Counted from the first letter of the stretch, positions 1-11,885 are shown. The stretch: DNA of 64,000 nt from Piromyces finnis (GCA_002104945.1 MCFH01000052.1:62001-126000); one strand, 5' to 3'. Numbers and translations: made by a program. Notes: generated from the letters alone by a model not told the origin.

Positions 1-75
1 AACATTTATAAATTGGTGAATTTGTATTTTATTTATTTATTTATTTATTTATTTTTTTTTCTCTTTTGATTTTAG

Positions 76-150
76 GCAGGTAAATTTAATAAATTTAAAA
101 GAAAATTCGATGAAAAAAAAAAAAAAAAAAAAAATATATTTTATTCATAA
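76..150 (+). CDS. possible 3'-terminal exon of an upstream gene
   Basis: A pyrimidine-rich stretch ending TTTTAG at 70-75 looks like a splice acceptor. It is followed by an open, Lys/Phe-rich reading frame (AGKFNKFKRKFDE, then a Lys run) that stops at 148-150. The gene body would lie before the window. The long A-run makes the tail low-complexity, and GGTAAAT just after the acceptor could equally be a donor, so this is only a candidate. Confidence 0.2.
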   Translation, partial: AGKFNKFKRKFDEKKKKKKNIFYS

Positions 151-334
151 AATTAAAATTAAAATTAAAATACAAAAATTAAAAGTGTTGCTTAAAGTTG
201 GTTGAATACTTGTTATTAATTGTTAATATCTACTTATAATAATAAGTACAGTAATTTTCAAAGTTTATTTTTTTATTTCTTTTTTTTAAAAAAAAGAAAA
301 GACTAATAATTTTATTTTATATCGCGATAGCTTT

Positions 335-440
335 ACATTTATTACTACTAATGGAGATTGGTATCATTGTCAATGAATTGTTTTCATACATTTATTACTA
401 CTATTGGAGATTGATATCATTGTCAATGAATTGTTTTCAT
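335..440. repeat. 53-bp tandem duplication
   Basis: Two adjacent 53-bp copies (335-387 and 388-440) differ at only a few bases, and the first bases of a third copy follow. No coding potential is visible. The rest of 1-1565 is AT-rich spacer with long A/T runs, apart from the two candidate exons listed here. Confidence 0.8.
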
Positions 441-851
441 ACATTTATTTCACCACAAATTATTATTCATAAGAAAAGAATAGTCACAAGAAATTAAAGG
501 TTATGTTAATAGAAAAGTAGTGAGAAAAATGAAAACAAGCATATTTTATTTTATCTCTATGTATTTTAATTTTTTTTATTTATTAACACTGGCTAAAAAG
601 TTGTTCTAGAAGGTTTACTAAATTATCTAATTTCTATCAATGATCAATAGGTATTATTACTAAATATAATATAAAATTTGTAAATTGATTATGAGAAAAA
701 ATGTGCTTATTTCTACAGATTTGGTTAGACCATTAAACTTTTTTATGTAAAGAACACATCAGGTTACTATTTTTCTAAAGTATAATCATTGTATATCTAT
801 CTTTCCAATGAAATTCAGTATTAAGGATAAAATATTAATTATTATTTCCAG

Positions 852-937
852 ATTCTCTTTCAGGCACTTCAGGTGATATATACTCTAATCCTTCTTCAGG
901 TAATATTAGCTCAGATTCATTAGCATCTACTTATTAA
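852..937 (+). CDS. possible 3'-terminal exon (Ser/Gly-rich tail)
   Basis: A TTTCCAG acceptor-like site ends at 851. The frame after it reads Asp-Ser-Leu-Ser-Gly-Thr-Ser-Gly-Asp-Ile-Tyr and continues Ser/Asn-rich to a TAA at 935-937. Its composition is more coding-like than the surrounding DNA, and it would be phase 1 relative to the intron. No upstream exon could be joined with confidence. It could also be a chance frame. Confidence 0.3.
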
Positions 938-1565
938 ATGTATAATGAATTTTTTATTTTTTTTTTATATATTTATTACTCTTTTAATCGGGAGATAAAT
1001 AAAAAAATGTGTAAAAATACATTCAAATATTTCAATTATTGCTTTTTTGATATTAAAAAACTATTTTAAATTATTAAAATACTGTTTTAATACGGGAAGC
1101 TACTTATAACCAGTAGTAAAATATTTCAGTAAATACTGAAAAAAAAAAGCTAATGCATTATATTATGTATTATCAAAAACAAATTTTATTTTGATTCTAT
1201 TTATTCTAATATAAAGTTATTATTTTTTTTTATTTTATGAAAATATTATAATTTATTAAAAATACCTAATAAAATCAATTATATTTTTTTTTGCTTTATT
1301 TTTTGAAAACAATTATAAAAAAAATATTATTTTAAAGATAATAAAAATAAAAAAAATATTGATTTTTTAATAAATCATATGATTGTTAAATAAAAAATAT
1401 TTATATAATGTCTTTATTTCAATTAAATTATAAATATAATAATAAAAATAAAAAATAGAAAGATAATATATATATATATAGTAAAATAAGAATAGTAAAA
1501 TAAAAATATATATTTATATTTTATATATTGATAATTATTCATATTTATATTTTTTTTTTTCATTT

Positions 1566-4500
1566 TTAGCTATCAGTATCTGGTGCAGAGTAGTAGTATT
1601 CACTATCATCAGATACAAAGTCGTCCGAATCATAAGTAAAGCTATTAATATTAATATTATTAAATTTTTCAAAATAGATATTACAGTACATTGATGCATA
1701 TTTAGAATCCGTATTTTTCTTAATATCTTCAATAGCCATATATTTCTCAATCATATTATTATTAAATTTATTCATTATTATGTTTGTAAATATTTGATTT
1801 ATAATATCCTCTATGTATGTATTGTTAATTCTGTCTAAAAATTTTAATACTTCATTCTGATCATAATTAAGGATATTAAAATGACTAAATATGGTTTCAA
1901 AACTGGTTATTAGTTTATTTTTCAATGAATTATCAGAATAAAATTCGTTAATTAATTCTTCTGTACAAAGGATACGTAATAACTCTATTCTATAGATTTC
2001 ATTTTCTATTTTTAATTTAATATTTATTAAATCAATAAGGAAATCCAGGTAATCTTCATTATTTTTGAATTTATAACTAAAGTAGTTAAATTCATTTTGG
2101 ATAATTTCATTTTTCACAAGTATATCATTTTGATTTCTACCCTTTAATATATTAAAGTATAACAATAGATTTTTATTCATGGGTACCGAACTATTCTTAC
2201 AAATATTTTCATGTTCTGGTATTAAAAAGTATTGATTTTCCTTTTTTAAATAAATTAAATATTTATTTATGTTGGTGACTAAAGGTATATTGTGCTTTAC
2301 AAAATAACGAAGAACATGAATTAAATCTTGGGAATTGTAAATGTATTGTTGTTGCTGATTTATCATACCCTCTAGTTTTTTCAGATCCATAGTAAACACC
2401 TCTAAATCGTTAATAAGCATTATCATATTTCTATTATCGGAATTCTTAATTCCTGGATTGGTGATAATACAATAAATAACTGTTTCGTATAAATTATTAA
2501 GAATATTTAAAGTTAAATTATGACCATCCTCATAGATAAACATATTTAAGGATAATTGTGAGATGTAGCTATTAATGTAATCTGTTAGAACCATATCAAA
2601 GGCCAGAATATATTTAATTATATTTTCAATATTTTCTCTATATAATTCAATGAAAATGGTAAAGTTTAATATTTTATCATAATCGAAGGAATCATCCTTT
2701 CCGGTTTCAACTTGTTCCTGAGCAAATAGTGAATAAAGAACTTTGAAAAATTTTAAAATACTTGAATTGAAGTATTTTTTATTCGTTTTTGATAAATAAT
2801 AATGTATAAAGTCGTTAAAGAATAAATCCAATAATTTATTCTTTTGATAATTATTAATTTCAGTTCCATTGTAAATACTATTTTCAAATATTTCATTAAA
2901 ATATTGATGTTTAAAGACTTTTTCTTTTAATGTATTTTCAATATTTCTTTTAGTGTGATGATATTCTCTGGATTTTATTCTTTTACTTATAAATTGATTT
3001 TCATTTTTTTTATAATCCTTTAATAAACTATTCGACTTCATAAACCTAAAACCTTCATCAAATATTGTAATGATACATGGGAAAGTGATGCCTAAGATTA
3101 AATCAATATCTTCTGAACCTGATTCTTTTATAAATTTAGAGATGCTCAAATCACTAGTGTTAATATAGGTTTCATAAATATTATCAAAACATAGATGTGC
3201 CAATTTTTCTTCTCCAAAGATTTTGGATGCGAAAATACTTTGCTTTTCTAAATGTATTATGATATATTTGATGACATTTTTATAAATAATATTCATATAC
3301 TTTATTATTACGGAAATGAAATCACTTTCATTATTTTCAAACTCATATTCTGTAAATACTCTAAGGATAAAATCACTATCAAATTGTTTTAGAATATTAA
3401 AGGCTAAATCTTTTATCATTGCTTTCATCTCTTCATTATCACGAATGTAATAATATACGATGGATTTATACTCTTCAACTGTTATTGTATTTAAATAGGT
3501 AAAAATTTTATTGGAGATTAAATTCATTTTAAAATTATAATTAATAGTGTTTAACGCAGCATTTAAATTACCATCAAAGTATTTATCCGGGTTAAATAGT
3601 GAGTCATTTCTAAATAATTTATTGTTATGATAAAGTATACTTACAAAATTAACTTCAGTTCTACTTAAATTATCAATGAAAAATTGATTCCATTCTGTTA
3701 AATATGAGATCAATTTATTATTAATAATATTATCATAGTTATATTCTTGTAAATCATCATTATCCTCTGGACTGATATTTTGAACCTTGTTACATGGGTG
3801 TTGGTCTTCAACAATTCTTCTTTTTAAATGAACAATAAAAAGAATAACTTTTGGTTTCAATTTTCCTGCGTGGTCAAGTTTCTTTTCATTATTAGCAATC
3901 AAATAGTTTAAATGGGTTAAATGAATGATATCATTTATACTAAAGTGGAATACACATAAATTTTCATCATCATTTATGAGGTAATTTTCAATAATTTTGT
4001 TAATAGTACGTTCAGATTTATATTGGTTAACATAAATAGTCTTTACTTTAGTAAATGGACCAAAAGTTTTATTTTCGATGGGCTTTATTTCATTTTTATT
4101 TTCATTATCGTATTCAAAGGCTTGATCAAAAATATTGGAATAGGTGTAAATAATATGTTTAGTTGTGTTAATTTTTTTAAGATAGTATTTGATATTTTGA
4201 TGTTCCTTTATATCTTTTATATAAAGATTTTCAATCATTTTATATTCATCTTGATACTTTTTGCTGAAACTTGAGTATTTCATATACAATAGTATGTCTT
4301 GTGAGAAAGTTGGTACAATGGTTTCTAAAATTTCGTCAATATACGATTTATCAACAGCAGATTCCAAAAACGTATCAATTGAATCATCGTTTTCTGCGGC
4401 ATGCGAGTTTCCCATATTTTTATATTTGGAAAGTATTTTTTCATTCATTTTAAATATAATTCCTTGAATTTCCTCTAAATTACAGTTAATTAGTTGATAT

Positions 4501-7500
4501 TTAAAATCAATTTTTATTCTGCTATTCTTGTAGCTGCTATCATATATACTGGTTAACATTGAAATCACTTGCTTTGAAATATTGATTTCATCATCACTCA
4601 GTAATCCATCAATCGATAATTTATACTTTTCAAATCTGTTAATAAATGGTGGATCTTGCTTCCTAATCTCATTTTCATCGACAATAACAATAATTCTGGA
4701 GTCATTATTAATAAAAGTATTTTGTGTATTAATATTTCCGAGTGCAATTCTGGCATATTTATTCTTACCAATTATTCTGAAATTTTGATTGAATAAGTCG
4801 TATAGAGAGGAGTATAAATTAGTCAAGTTAGATAAAACCATAATGTTATCATGAATCATTGTCGATTTAATCTTATTTAACATATTTATACGATAGTAAT
4901 TTTCACTTTCACTAATATCTTCCTTGAAAACACTTCCATAGTAGTATTCATACTTTTTTTCAAGTTCTTTTAAAATAGCTGAAATAAGAAATTGACCAAT
5001 TGAATTGTTTGTAATAACTAATGTGTATCTACTTTCCTTATCATTTATATTTTTAATAATATTTGCCATGGCATCATAAGCTTTCTTCATGTTTAACATT
5101 ATTGGTTTTTCGATAAATCTTATATTGTTATCTGAGTTATGATTATAAATCTTTTTGAATTCTATGATTGATTTATTCAGAGCACCGAAATTTCTTTCAA
5201 TACTTTCACTAATAATATCTTCAATTACTTGAGTGTCATCAGGAAACTCTTTATCGATAAGCTTTCTTGAAATTAATTTAATCAAATGGTAAAAATCTCT
5301 TGTTCCGTGAAATTCTTTTATACTATTTTCAAATTGATGATGCTCATCCTTAATTATAAACCCTTTATGGGAGGATGTGAAATAGAAGGGCTGATTTCTT
5401 AGTTTATTTTTATACTGATAGTAGGTTAAAGCTAATATTTCGTAGTATACTATATATTTATTGACTAAAGTTTCATTATAGGATTGAGCAATAGCAACTG
5501 CAACCTTTTTTAAATCATCATCATCAAGGTCAGGTATGGATAAGTGAATGCCTCGATTCATTTTTGAAGCATCCAATGCCCAATTGGAAATTCCAATAAA
5601 TGCAACTTCAGTCTTATTTCTTTCGTACTCTAACTCAGAATGAATAACTCTAAGCGAATTTTCGGCTAATCCCAGTTCATCAAAATATATGACAGATATT
5701 ACGTTTTTTGATATAGCTTCACTGGATATTGTTTTTCTTGCTCTGTCAAATAACTCTAAAACACTTTCAGAAGTGCTTGTTGTTGATCCCTGATAAGAAT
5801 TAGTATATACTTTTGGAAATAGCTTAAAGAAACCACTTAATGAATCCTCCCCATTCATAGATTTGAATATTAATTGAGCACTAAGTGATTTCGAACAACC
5901 AGGCTTACCTATTATAAAGAGTGGAATTTTTGTGTTGATACAAACGAAAATAGCAAATAAATTTTCTAGTAATGCTTTATTTCTTGCAATTCCATCGTAT
6001 AATTTAACTTCATTAGCTATTAAATTTTGAACTCTTCTTGGGAACTCCTCAAAGTCATAGTTTATACCAAAGGTTTCAACTTCTGCCATTAAAGACAAAA
6101 ATTCATTACGCTTTTGTTTATCATATATTCTGATGAAGTAACAAAGATAAATACTTAAATTTAATGAATAAAGATATACTAATTGACCATTATTGGGTTG
6201 ATGATCTAATCCTAATTTTTGAGATATATATGGTTTCTTTAAAAAATCGATAAACCATTGATATAAAACACTCCATCGGTTTAGTTCTCTTAAACTTACA
6301 GAGGAAATATCAAATTCTTTTTTAATGAAGAAATGGGCTTTAGCGATTGAGTTGGATGCAATTTTTTTAATTTCATTCAAAGGATCTTGTGTTGTATTTA
6401 ATTTTTTAATGGTTTCCGAAGTAATAGTGTTTATATATCGTATAATATCATCATTTTTTGGTGTGGCAAAATTGAAAATAAAGTTTAAAATTGGATGAGG
6501 AATAGGATAAACAATGTAAACCAAGTTATTATTATTATTACTGTTATAAATGTTATATAATCCAACTTCTTTACTCATTTTCTTTTCCTTTTTTCTGTAT
6601 GGATTACACGCAGCAATAATTTTAATATTTTCTTTTAGTTTTCTACCCTTACAAGAATGTTTTAAAATAATTTCTGCAATTAATTCTACAGAGCTACATG
6701 CATTAAATTCATCAATGAAAAGCCATGTATTTGAAGATTTTGTTTTTTCATCATTTGAAGTGTTTTCTTTTTCATTATCGGAAAATAACTTTTCTGATTC
6801 TAAATATTTTATAATTTTATCATCATCTATTCCTGCATGTATGTTAAAAATGTGTAATTGAACCCCTTTTAATTCTGCTATTATTTTAATTAAACTTGTT
6901 TTCCCACATCCAGTTTCCCCCAATAAAATAACAGGAATTTCAGTACGAAGTCTTAGGTTAATTAAAACTAATTTAAAAAAGTTATCTTTTGTAAAGACAT
7001 AGGACTTAACAATGTTTAATAATTCTTCCATTGGTTTATTTATATTTAAAACGCGTTCAATTTTTTTTAAGTAATCTTCTGTTGTTAAATTCTCGAAATT
7101 TACAAAGTCTAATTCATTCTTTTTGATTGAGTTGGAATTATATAAAGTTTTCAATAAATTAAATTCTTTATATCTTGGATCGTTAGATGAATCGATGTTA
7201 AGTTGTTGAGGTACTTCACCCGTTAGAATAATGGTTACCGACATGCCATCTTCATTAAATAAAACCATACTAGGTCTAATATTATCTATTGATATAATAT
7301 TTGGATTACTTAATATTTTCCTTACCTCTTCAATTACAAAATCATAATCCACTGTTCCCATGGAATGGTTAATGGCCAAGTCTTGATTTTTCAAGATATC
7401 ATCGTACGATGAAGTAATGAAATATTTAGTAATTGTAAATATTGATGAAACAATATACCCTCTTACTTCATCAATATATTTCATATTTTTTGATATGTCA

Positions 7501-10500
7501 CTATTTAATTGCTCTACTTTAAAATACTCAGAATTAGATAAAAGTTCAAGTTGACTAGAAACAATTTGAATGTATGAATAGATTTGATAATAATTAAGAT
7601 TTTCAACTTTCATAATATTATCTTCTTTTTTTCTAATAGTATCTATTATAATTTTGAAGCATTCATCAACGTTGTTTATAAGGTTATTTGTATTAGGAGG
7701 ATTAGATTGATAATAAGGGATGTCTATCTTATTAACTTTATCAATATTAAGTATATAGTTTGCTATATTTTTAAGGCGTAATATTTCTTTTTCCTTTTCT
7801 TCTTCTTTTTCTTTAGTCACTATAAATGGTTGTAATTGGTTCTTTTTTATGTTCAGATTTTCAAAGAAATCAAGGATAGGAAATAAGTTCATATAATTAA
7901 TATAACCATTCGGAAGCTCTACTTTAATTCTTATTTCATTTCCATAATAAAATATATTTTCGTTTTGAGAATAATACTTTAATATTAAAAAAGAAAATAA
8001 AAACTCTTTAATGAGGTCAATTTGCTTGGAATAATGTAAATCAAGGTGTAGACCTATAACCCTATCCTTTTTAGTTAATTTTAATAATCTTTTAATAATT
8101 TCACTTTTTTTAATATCCCCACCTATTGGAAAATAGACATACTTATATTTTTCCTTTCCTAGTTCATAATCAAAATCTCTTTTTATTTTAGTAGATTTTC
8201 CTAAACCGGAGAGATCACTTGAATATATTTCAACTTTTGGGAATTTTTTAAATAAAATTTCATTCTTTTTTAAATTATAAATTTTGTTATTTGATAATTT
8301 TCTAATTTCAACGATGACTTCTTCAGCGATATTATTTTTATTATATATAAAAAGGAGACAGGAATTTAATTTTTTTTGATGTTTTATACCTAAAAACCCT
8401 CTTATTAATTCAATCAATAAATTTTTATTTTTTAATTTTAATTTATCGGGTTTCATAATGATAAACAAAGTGTTGGTTTCACACTTTATGCTCCTATACA
8501 CAAAAGATATAATTTCGTTTTCGGAAGTTTCTTCATTACAATTTAAAATTGTTTGTGCTATGGGAAAGTGTCCAGTCAAACATAGGCAACAGTATATAGT
8601 ATCTATTTCTATATTTTCAACTGAACATTCGTGACTGTATATACCAGTATTATTCTCATTTAATAATTTTGCATCTTGATAAATAAATGATATATCTAAA
8701 TTATTTAGAGTTAATAACCCGTTTAAATAGAAAGTTACATCATCAAGCATTTGTTCCTGGGGGGAATTTTGGTTTGAATGTCTAAGGTAAACATTTTCAT
8801 TTTCATCCCTATTATTATTACATGTAACGTATTTTAAAATATTAATTAAAACATTTTTATCGACATTTTTATCCATTTCGTCGATATTGAAGTTATTTCT
8901 AATAAATTCATAAATGAAATAGAATTGTCTACCATGAATTAATCTTGTAACTGAATTTGTTAAATATGTTGATTTAATGAAACGACTGCAAGCTTCTTCG
9001 ATACCATTTAATTCATTAATAATCGCCTTTAGTTCCTTTTCTTTTCTTTTAGTAATACTATTTTGATTAAATTCGAAAGAACATCCATTTTCGATGATAA
9101 TCTTATAGTTTAAAACTTTATAATATCCTTTGGTTGATATTTTATTTAATATATTTACTATATCATGGATATCTGTTACAATTTCTATAAATCGTAATCT
9201 AATATCATCTTGCTCTCCTAACAATGCAATTTCTTGTAGATGTAATATTTCGGAGAATTCCATAGTACTATTGGTTTTATTTTCATTTTCTTTTGTTGAG
9301 GTTTTATTACTTTCTGAATTTTTTATAAAATTAAATGTGCATGTATAGAAAGTACCGTTATAATTTATTTCACATAAACTTAAATTAACTATTCTTTTAA
9401 TAAGATCTATCTTCAATTCATTTGTGTTTAAATGGTAAGTATTAAGGTCGTTAAAGCTATTGTATTTTTCGGATGATTTTTCAAATTTAATAGATAAATC
9501 TTTAAAAGTATTAACTGTATTTATAAATTTATCCAATACTAGTTTTTCGGAGAAATTGGTACATTCTTTTTGTAATTCTTCTTGTAATTTATAAATAAAG
9601 GCGGCACAACCTTCTAAAAAGTAAATATCTTGACTATTTATATTTAAATTATTAATATCATCATTAATAAATTCTCTCATTTGTTTGAAATCGTCGTATT
9701 GTCTATCCAAAATAAAGGATACTAATTCTGGAACATTATACATTTTAATGAGAACATCTTGAATAGTAGAATATTTATTATAATTTAAAATATCTAAATT
9801 TAATTGAAGTAATGAATCATCTATTTCTACTAATTTTTCTAATAATTTTTCTTCAGACGAACATTTACTTAATAATACAATATTTTTACCTAACTCAGTC
9901 CTAATATATTTTTTATCATCATTATCCATACCATTCCTATCATGGCTATTATCATTTTCCACAATAAAATCATTTAATAATAAAATAATTTTATTTAACA
10001 AATCTATATTATATTCTCTATTTTTAAATAATTTTAATTTTCTTGTAATCGTTTCTAGAGCATTAGTATTTACATTCAAAATTCTATTTAAAGTAACTAT
10101 TTCATCTTTTAATTTTGAAGCATCAATATTTATTAATATTTCTTTTAAAAATTCATAATCAATATCTTTCTCATTATTCACAAAAAATATATTTCGTAAA
10201 TTATTAAATTTATCCATTGCATTTTCAATTATTGTACTCTCATTATGCTTGTTCATAACCCTATCCCTTTTAATTTTTTGATAGATTTCAATAAAAAATT
10301 TCGAAGCTTCTAATTTATTTATATTTTGAGCTATATTATAATTCTGATCAAAATCAATGATTTTATCCTTTTGTGGAAATTGATTTATTTGATTTTTTTT
10401 AATATTTTGCAATAATGTGGTATATGTTTTAATGATATTGACTTTATCTTTTGAATAATATTTTTTAAAAATATCAATAATTTTCTTTAATTTTAATATT

Positions 10501-11885
10501 ATATCCATACAGTATTCTATTGTAGTAACCAACATATTATATATGCTATTTGAAAATTCAGAATTTAAAGAAAGAATTGTACATAATAACTTTAAATCGT
10601 TTTCCGAGATATCGATAATAGAATTTGGAATTCCATCATTAATATTAATATTATTTTTATTTTTCTGTGAAGAGTATAAGAAATAAAAAATTTGCAAATG
10701 ATTATAAGAAAAGTCTTCATTTATTATTTTCTTCTTTATTTTTTCGATATTTTTTATTGATCCCTCGATGTATTCGTTGTTATTTCTAGATCTAAAAAAG
10801 TTCATCATTATCAAATAATAAAGTAATTTCAAGTTATTTGAGAATTCAATGTTATAAAAATCATCCTCATTTACTATTCTATTACTTAATTGTTGTAACA
10901 AATAATATTGAGAGTCAACCTTATTGGATAAATTTTTTAAAATACTTATTATATCCTTATTCTCTAATTGTTTTATATTTAAATTACTAATTAATAATTT
11001 AATATTATTTTCATTAAGTCTATTTCCATTATTTGTTAAAATTATTAATGAAACGTAATGCGTATTATTTGAGAAATATTCTTTCATAAAGTCATTAAAT
11101 CTTTCAATTATATTATAATTTTCTTTCTTTAAAGTAAATACATATAATGGACTAATAACTTGAATTATTTCATTATCATGTATATAATTATTTTTTTTGA
11201 TAAAATTTTCTAATTTACTAACAAGTTTTTTAATAATTGTATTATCAATATTGTTACTATTATACATATCAAATAATTTATAGAGTACTTGGAAATGCTC
11301 GTAGGAATATACTCTACTTATAATAATATCTATAGTATTCTCATATATTTTTCTATTTTTGAATAATATTTTAAATATTTCAATCAATATGTTTAATTTA
11401 TCCTTGTAATTTTCTATTTTTTCATTTATATCAATATATTTAATTAATTGATAATTGTTATATTCCTTATTTGATTCATATACTGTATGACTATTACAAT
11501 CTTCCATAATGAATTTTAAAATCTCATTATTTCCTTTTATTTTTTTTGATTTAATCATGCTTCTTCCTGTTTTTTGAAAAGCTTTATAAACTTTGGATGC
11601 TAATTCATTAATTTTTTCATATTTATCTAAATGCTTTTCAAATTGTCTTTTTATTAATCTTAAATTGTAATAGTCATTATTTTTTTGGAATTTTTTAATT
11701 ATTTTCTTGAATGTTTTATACATACACTCTATTTCCTCATCCGATAATCTATCATTTTCCAAGATATTTATACAATCAAATATAAGATTAATATTGTCAT
11801 TTGAGGTATTACAATTTTGCAATACTTTTTCACAAATATTATTAACATCATTTGAAGATGAACGATTATTTTGATTATAATCCAT
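1566..11885 (-). CDS. RNF213/mysterin-like giant AAA+ ATPase, RING not seen
   Basis: This is an intronless frame of 3439 residues starting at the ATG 11885-11883 (MDYNQNN). Residues 1-1600 are mostly helical and Asn/Lys-rich. The first AAA+ unit has Walker A GETGCGKTS near 1655 and Walker B WLFIDEFNA near 1720. The second has GKPGCSKS near 1990, IYFDELGLAEN near 2065 and then GISNWALDASKMNRGIH. Around 2330-2420, NLYSSLYDLFNQNF and DPPFINRFEKYKL match the part of RNF213 that reads LPLINRLEKH-like in animals. The second P-loop and the NWALD box are signatures of the RNF213 family, whose dynein-like AAA ring drives a ubiquitin ligase acting on lipid droplets and intracellular bacteria. The ~1000 residues after the ATPase contain no Cys/His array like a RING or RZ finger, so ligase activity is doubtful. 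It is divergently paired with the haemagglutinin-like gene. The family call is firm; the function in this organism is unknown. Confidence 0.85.
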   Translation of the reverse strand: MDYNQNNRSSSNDVNNICEKVLQNCNTSNDNINLIFDCINILENDRLSDEEIECMYKTFKKIIKKFQKNNDYYNLRLIKRQFEKHLDKYEKINELASKVYKAFQKTGRSMIKSKKIKGNNEILKFIMEDCNSHTVYESNKEYNNYQLIKYIDINEKIENYKDKLNILIEIFKILFKNRKIYENTIDIIISRVYSYEHFQVLYKLFDMYNSNNIDNTIIKKLVSKLENFIKKNNYIHDNEIIQVISPLYVFTLKKENYNIIERFNDFMKEYFSNNTHYVSLIILTNNGNRLNENNIKLLISNLNIKQLENKDIISILKNLSNKVDSQYYLLQQLSNRIVNEDDFYNIEFSNNLKLLYYLIMMNFFRSRNNNEYIEGSIKNIEKIKKKIINEDFSYNHLQIFYFLYSSQKNKNNININDGIPNSIIDISENDLKLLCTILSLNSEFSNSIYNMLVTTIEYCMDIILKLKKIIDIFKKYYSKDKVNIIKTYTTLLQNIKKNQINQFPQKDKIIDFDQNYNIAQNINKLEASKFFIEIYQKIKRDRVMNKHNESTIIENAMDKFNNLRNIFFVNNEKDIDYEFLKEILINIDASKLKDEIVTLNRILNVNTNALETITRKLKLFKNREYNIDLLNKIILLLNDFIVENDNSHDRNGMDNDDKKYIRTELGKNIVLLSKCSSEEKLLEKLVEIDDSLLQLNLDILNYNKYSTIQDVLIKMYNVPELVSFILDRQYDDFKQMREFINDDINNLNINSQDIYFLEGCAAFIYKLQEELQKECTNFSEKLVLDKFINTVNTFKDLSIKFEKSSEKYNSFNDLNTYHLNTNELKIDLIKRIVNLSLCEINYNGTFYTCTFNFIKNSESNKTSTKENENKTNSTMEFSEILHLQEIALLGEQDDIRLRFIEIVTDIHDIVNILNKISTKGYYKVLNYKIIIENGCSFEFNQNSITKRKEKELKAIINELNGIEEACSRFIKSTYLTNSVTRLIHGRQFYFIYEFIRNNFNIDEMDKNVDKNVLINILKYVTCNNNRDENENVYLRHSNQNSPQEQMLDDVTFYLNGLLTLNNLDISFIYQDAKLLNENNTGIYSHECSVENIEIDTIYCCLCLTGHFPIAQTILNCNEETSENEIISFVYRSIKCETNTLFIIMKPDKLKLKNKNLLIELIRGFLGIKHQKKLNSCLLFIYNKNNIAEEVIVEIRKLSNNKIYNLKKNEILFKKFPKVEIYSSDLSGLGKSTKIKRDFDYELGKEKYKYVYFPIGGDIKKSEIIKRLLKLTKKDRVIGLHLDLHYSKQIDLIKEFLFSFLILKYYSQNENIFYYGNEIRIKVELPNGYINYMNLFPILDFFENLNIKKNQLQPFIVTKEKEEEKEKEILRLKNIANYILNIDKVNKIDIPYYQSNPPNTNNLINNVDECFKIIIDTIRKKEDNIMKVENLNYYQIYSYIQIVSSQLELLSNSEYFKVEQLNSDISKNMKYIDEVRGYIVSSIFTITKYFITSSYDDILKNQDLAINHSMGTVDYDFVIEEVRKILSNPNIISIDNIRPSMVLFNEDGMSVTIILTGEVPQQLNIDSSNDPRYKEFNLLKTLYNSNSIKKNELDFVNFENLTTEDYLKKIERVLNINKPMEELLNIVKSYVFTKDNFFKLVLINLRLRTEIPVILLGETGCGKTSLIKIIAELKGVQLHIFNIHAGIDDDKIIKYLESEKLFSDNEKENTSNDEKTKSSNTWLFIDEFNACSSVELIAEIILKHSCKGRKLKENIKIIAACNPYRKKEKKMSKEVGLYNIYNSNNNNNLVYIVYPIPHPILNFIFNFATPKNDDIIRYINTITSETIKKLNTTQDPLNEIKKIASNSIAKAHFFIKKEFDISSVSLRELNRWSVLYQWFIDFLKKPYISQKLGLDHQPNNGQLVYLYSLNLSIYLCYFIRIYDKQKRNEFLSLMAEVETFGINYDFEEFPRRVQNLIANEVKLYDGIARNKALLENLFAIFVCINTKIPLFIIGKPGCSKSLSAQLIFKSMNGEDSLSGFFKLFPKVYTNSYQGSTTSTSESVLELFDRARKTISSEAISKNVISVIYFDELGLAENSLRVIHSELEYERNKTEVAFIGISNWALDASKMNRGIHLSIPDLDDDDLKKVAVAIAQSYNETLVNKYIVYYEILALTYYQYKNKLRNQPFYFTSSHKGFIIKDEHHQFENSIKEFHGTRDFYHLIKLISRKLIDKEFPDDTQVIEDIISESIERNFGALNKSIIEFKKIYNHNSDNNIRFIEKPIMLNMKKAYDAMANIIKNINDKESRYTLVITNNSIGQFLISAILKELEKKYEYYYGSVFKEDISESENYYRINMLNKIKSTMIHDNIMVLSNLTNLYSSLYDLFNQNFRIIGKNKYARIALGNINTQNTFINNDSRIIVIVDENEIRKQDPPFINRFEKYKLSIDGLLSDDEINISKQVISMLTSIYDSSYKNSRIKIDFKYQLINCNLEEIQGIIFKMNEKILSKYKNMGNSHAAENDDSIDTFLESAVDKSYIDEILETIVPTFSQDILLYMKYSSFSKKYQDEYKMIENLYIKDIKEHQNIKYYLKKINTTKHIIYTYSNIFDQAFEYDNENKNEIKPIENKTFGPFTKVKTIYVNQYKSERTINKIIENYLINDDENLCVFHFSINDIIHLTHLNYLIANNEKKLDHAGKLKPKVILFIVHLKRRIVEDQHPCNKVQNISPEDNDDLQEYNYDNIINNKLISYLTEWNQFFIDNLSRTEVNFVSILYHNNKLFRNDSLFNPDKYFDGNLNAALNTINYNFKMNLISNKIFTYLNTITVEEYKSIVYYYIRDNEEMKAMIKDLAFNILKQFDSDFILRVFTEYEFENNESDFISVIIKYMNIIYKNVIKYIIIHLEKQSIFASKIFGEEKLAHLCFDNIYETYINTSDLSISKFIKESGSEDIDLILGITFPCIITIFDEGFRFMKSNSLLKDYKKNENQFISKRIKSREYHHTKRNIENTLKEKVFKHQYFNEIFENSIYNGTEINNYQKNKLLDLFFNDFIHYYLSKTNKKYFNSSILKFFKVLYSLFAQEQVETGKDDSFDYDKILNFTIFIELYRENIENIIKYILAFDMVLTDYINSYISQLSLNMFIYEDGHNLTLNILNNLYETVIYCIITNPGIKNSDNRNMIMLINDLEVFTMDLKKLEGMINQQQQYIYNSQDLIHVLRYFVKHNIPLVTNINKYLIYLKKENQYFLIPEHENICKNSSVPMNKNLLLYFNILKGRNQNDILVKNEIIQNEFNYFSYKFKNNEDYLDFLIDLINIKLKIENEIYRIELLRILCTEELINEFYSDNSLKNKLITSFETIFSHFNILNYDQNEVLKFLDRINNTYIEDIINQIFTNIIMNKFNNNMIEKYMAIEDIKKNTDSKYASMYCNIYFEKFNNININSFTYDSDDFVSDDSEYYYSAPDTDS

